Below, one piece after another: positions 62,303 to 64,000 of a stretch of DNA of 64,000 nucleotides. The translations under genes were made by a program, and so were the position numbers. Within the stretch, counting starts at the first letter, position 1, and every line of letters begins with the position of its first letter. Source of the DNA: Oikopleura dioica (Eukaryota; Chordata; Appendicularia; Copelata; Oikopleuridae); assembly GCA_907165135.1 (NCBI GenBank), contig OU015566.1, forward strand, positions 4,590,501 through 4,654,500. The letters are read 5' to 3'. The notes beneath the pieces are model-generated. The model had not been told where the DNA came from. It saw only the letters and a program-made list of their open reading frames with translations, and did no database searches.

Positions 62303-64000
62303 CAGCGATCTTGTTTAATTCGTAATAGTACTTGATTCCTTCTTGTCGATTTCCTTCCAAGTCGGCAATTTTATACCAGACAACTCCTGCTATTTGCCTC
62401 ACGTCAATTATTTTGTAAAGATCTGATGACCAGTTTTGTTTGTAACCTTTATCGAAAATCTCTTTGTTGATTTTAATTCTGACAATATTTCCGATTTTAA
62501 GTCTCGGAGCTGCAACGTCGTCGATGTCCGGATAAAGACTGGCGAAAACTTCCTTGCGGTTTGACTCGTTAACATCCTCAGGCGCCATTTTTATCGACGA
62601 ATGGGGCGTTGAATTGTATCCCTTGATGATTTTTTTCAGGTAATCTATCCATCGTTTCGTCTTGTTTTTCCTCAGACATTTTTCAATTCGCCCCTTTATT
62701 GTCCGAATGGCACGCTCAGCAATGGATGCTTTTAGTTTTGTTTTGATACTATAATGATGTATTCCGTATCGCTCCAAGATCGACTTGACCTTGTCATTGT
62801 AAAATTCTTTTCCTTCGTCAGTTATCAAAGAGTTTGGCCAAGTGTCGAAATCTTGAAATATATCATTTAGACAGTTTGCGGTGGTAGTTTTTTCTTTATT
62901 TTTCATCGGTCTTGCCCAGATATATTTTGTGAAACAGTCGATGACCAATAGAATGAAGGAATTACCTCCGTTATTAAAGGAGTCCTTCTGATATTCAATA
63001 AGATCAGCCATAAAAATCTGCTTGGGATATTTGACAATAATTCTCCGCCGAGGAAATTTCTTTTTGACGATGCGTCTATGAGTACTGTGTATTTTATTCT
63101 GACGAAGAAAATCCGCTATTTTCGCTGTAAAAGCTGGAGGATTTTCGACGTTTTCGTACAATTCTTTCACCGTCAGAGTCTGACTCTTCTGAAGTGGAGG
63201 AGTCGGTTTCTGAGGAAGAACTTTCGTATTTTCTACGTTTTTTTGACTTTCTTTTTGTTCGACGTTTTTTCTTCCTTGATTTCGAGATTCTTTTTGTTCT
63301 CTTTCTTTGTTTTTCGATCGGTTCTTCAGCCGAGCTGCTCGAGTCATCGGTAAAGCTGTCGATTTCTTCCGAGGGTTCTCTCTTGCGAGATTTTTCTTGG
63401 CAATTTTGTTTGATCTGGTCTTCATTTTTAAGTTCGCTTCAAATTTACGCGATTTCTCTTCAATTTCGAAAAATCGCGAAAAATCAGTTTCGTTAACAAC
63501 GTAACCTTTCATTCCGTCGACTGAGAAAACAACTGGATACTCGCTAAATATATCGGTATAAAACCGATAGCTCGAGGCAAAAGCTCGTGGAGACTGGTCG
63601 ATTAAAAAGTACGGATATTGTTCATATTGGGTGTCAGATTCTGCCGCAGCAAGCGCTTTAGAAAGACCAAGTTGCTGGCAGACACGTTTGTTGATTCTTG
63701 TGTCGACATAATTTCTCAGTAAAATCGTGATATTACACTGATTTCGTATATCACGGGTAAATTTACCAGATGTAAAATTATTCTGTGTCATTATCATCAC
63801 GTTCAGCATATGTTTTCCGCTAGTGACTCTGAAGAGATGATCCACAGCGGTACTTTCAACTGCTCCATCGTAATTATCATCAATAACAATTGTCGTATCT
63901 TCATCCATATCCTCGATATCTTCCTGAGAAGGAATGCCAATTCGATAAGACACTGGGATCTTTAAAGTGTTCTCCCAATTCACGGGACGCTGCTTTATAA
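62277..64000 (-). CDS. FtsK/HerA-type packaging ATPase joined in frame to a DDE integrase (N-terminus outside window)
   Basis: One uninterrupted frame of at least 568 residues. The first 160 residues are the C-terminal half of an A32/FtsK-type DNA-packaging ATPase: Walker B TTIVIDD (residues 30-36), VMIMTQNNF (sensor, 62-70) and LLRNYVD (89-95). Walker A lies beyond the window edge. Residues 180-280 form a Lys/Arg/Glu-rich linker. The integrase part begins near 290 with KKFPRRR, then the catalytic residues D327 (MADLIEY), D389 (ITDEGKEF) and E423 (SIAERAIR). An SH3-like C-terminal part follows (RLKIGNIVRI, WYKIADLEG) and the stop at 62277. The spacing Asp-Glu is 33 residues between. In most Polintons these are two genes. 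Whether it stays fused or is cleaved or spliced is unknown. Confidence 0.85.
   Translation of the reverse strand, partial: IKQRPVNWENTLKIPVSYRIGIPSQEDIEDMDEDTTIVIDDNYDGAVESTAVDHLFRVTSGKHMLNVMIMTQNNFTSGKFTRDIRNQCNITILLRNYVDTRINKRVCQQLGLSKALAAAESDTQYEQYPYFLIDQSPRAFASSYRFYTDIFSEYPVVFSVDGMKGYVVNETDFSRFFEIEEKSRKFEANLKMKTRSNKIAKKNLARENPRKKSTALPMTRAARLKNRSKNKEREQKESRNQGRKNVEQKESQKNVENTKVLPQKPTPPLQKSQTLTVKELYENVENPPAFTAKIADFLRQNKIHSTHRRIVKKKFPRRRIIVKYPKQIFMADLIEYQKDSFNNGGNSFILLVIDCFTKYIWARPMKNKEKTTTANCLNDIFQDFDTWPNSLITDEGKEFYNDKVKSILERYGIHHYSIKTKLKASIAERAIRTIKGRIEKCLRKNKTKRWIDYLKKIIKGYNSTPHSSIKMAPEDVNESNRKEVFASLYPDIDDVAAPRLKIGNIVRIKINKEIFDKGYKQNWSSDLYKIIDVRQIAGVVWYKIADLEGNRQEGIKYYYELNKIADDFESLRN

Larger units (their letters stand above)
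48060..64000 (-). mobile_element. Polinton/Maverick (adintovirus-like) element, right end beyond the window
   Basis: A continuous block carries protein-primed DNA polymerase B, major capsid protein, adenain-like protease, packaging ATPase and retroviral-type integrase, the hallmark set of Polintons. Most genes are on the minus strand; two small ones are on the plus strand. The left limit is inferred: the first unrelated gene is TFIIB, so the boundary is placed after it. I did not find a terminal inverted repeat or target duplication. The right terminus lies outside the window, so the size is at least about 16 kb. Confidence 0.85.

Noticed and set aside
61325..64000. Bacterial or phage contamination suggested by overlapping ORFs
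   Set aside because: The adjacent capsid and polymerase genes of the same element contain GT..AG introns, and the block continues into animal genes with no composition change.

Overview
The window is animal nuclear DNA, AT-rich and built from short-exon genes. Where exons can be joined, most introns are about 40-60 nt with GT..AG ends. It holds metazoan gene families: Frizzled, tetraspanin, ADAM protease, two-pore K+ channel, tyrosylprotein and WSCD-like sulfotransferases, GT54 N-acetylglucosaminyltransferase, RNF121, TFIIB and Sec24. Tiny introns, a few apparently non-canonical splice junctions and dense small inverted-repeat elements suggest a tunicate, perhaps a larvacean. The organism assignment is inference; no species was identified from the sequence.

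Region by region. 0-4.8 kb: an acidic minus-strand gene and several inverted-repeat elements. 4.8-6.0 kb: nucleoside hydrolase (+). 6.5-11.8 kb: a small unknown gene and a tetraspanin (-) whose first intron holds a triplicated repeat element and a MITE. 13.7-15.6 kb: GT54 glycosyltransferase (+). 15.8-18.0 kb: Frizzled receptor (-) with a minisatellite directly upstream. 18.8-28.8 kb: two almost identical pogo-like elements in opposite orientation. They bracket a repeat-rich stretch, a secreted two-CUB gene with an in-frame stop (+), and a kinase-like gene (-). 29-33.8 kb: sulfotransferase, K2P channel and TPST-like sulfotransferase (all +). 34-37.1 kb: ADAM protease (-) with a 437 bp MITE in intron 1. 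37.6-38.4 kb: RNF121-like E3 ligase (-). 39.5-46 kb: a run of plus-strand loci. Sec24, a TFIIIC subunit-6-like piece and CPSF2 look truncated or frameshifted; a SAP-domain gene looks intact. 47-48 kb: TFIIB (-).

From about 48 kb to the right edge lies most of a Polinton/Maverick (adintovirus-like) element, cut by the window end. It carries protein-primed DNA polymerase B, major capsid protein, adenain-like cysteine protease, a tiny basic protein, a candidate minor capsid protein, and a packaging ATPase continuous in one reading frame with a DDE integrase. Around this core are accessory genes I do not recognise: at least five small single-pass membrane proteins (two of them tandem duplicates), an acidic tail-anchored protein, and two nuclear-looking acidic proteins with SUMO-interaction-like motifs. 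The ATPase-integrase, minor capsid candidate, basic protein and protease ORFs overlap end to start by 26, 17 and 4 nt, a virus-like arrangement. Core ORFs have no obvious nonsense breaks, so the element looks young or still active. The accessory set and the ATPase-integrase fusion are the most novel content here.
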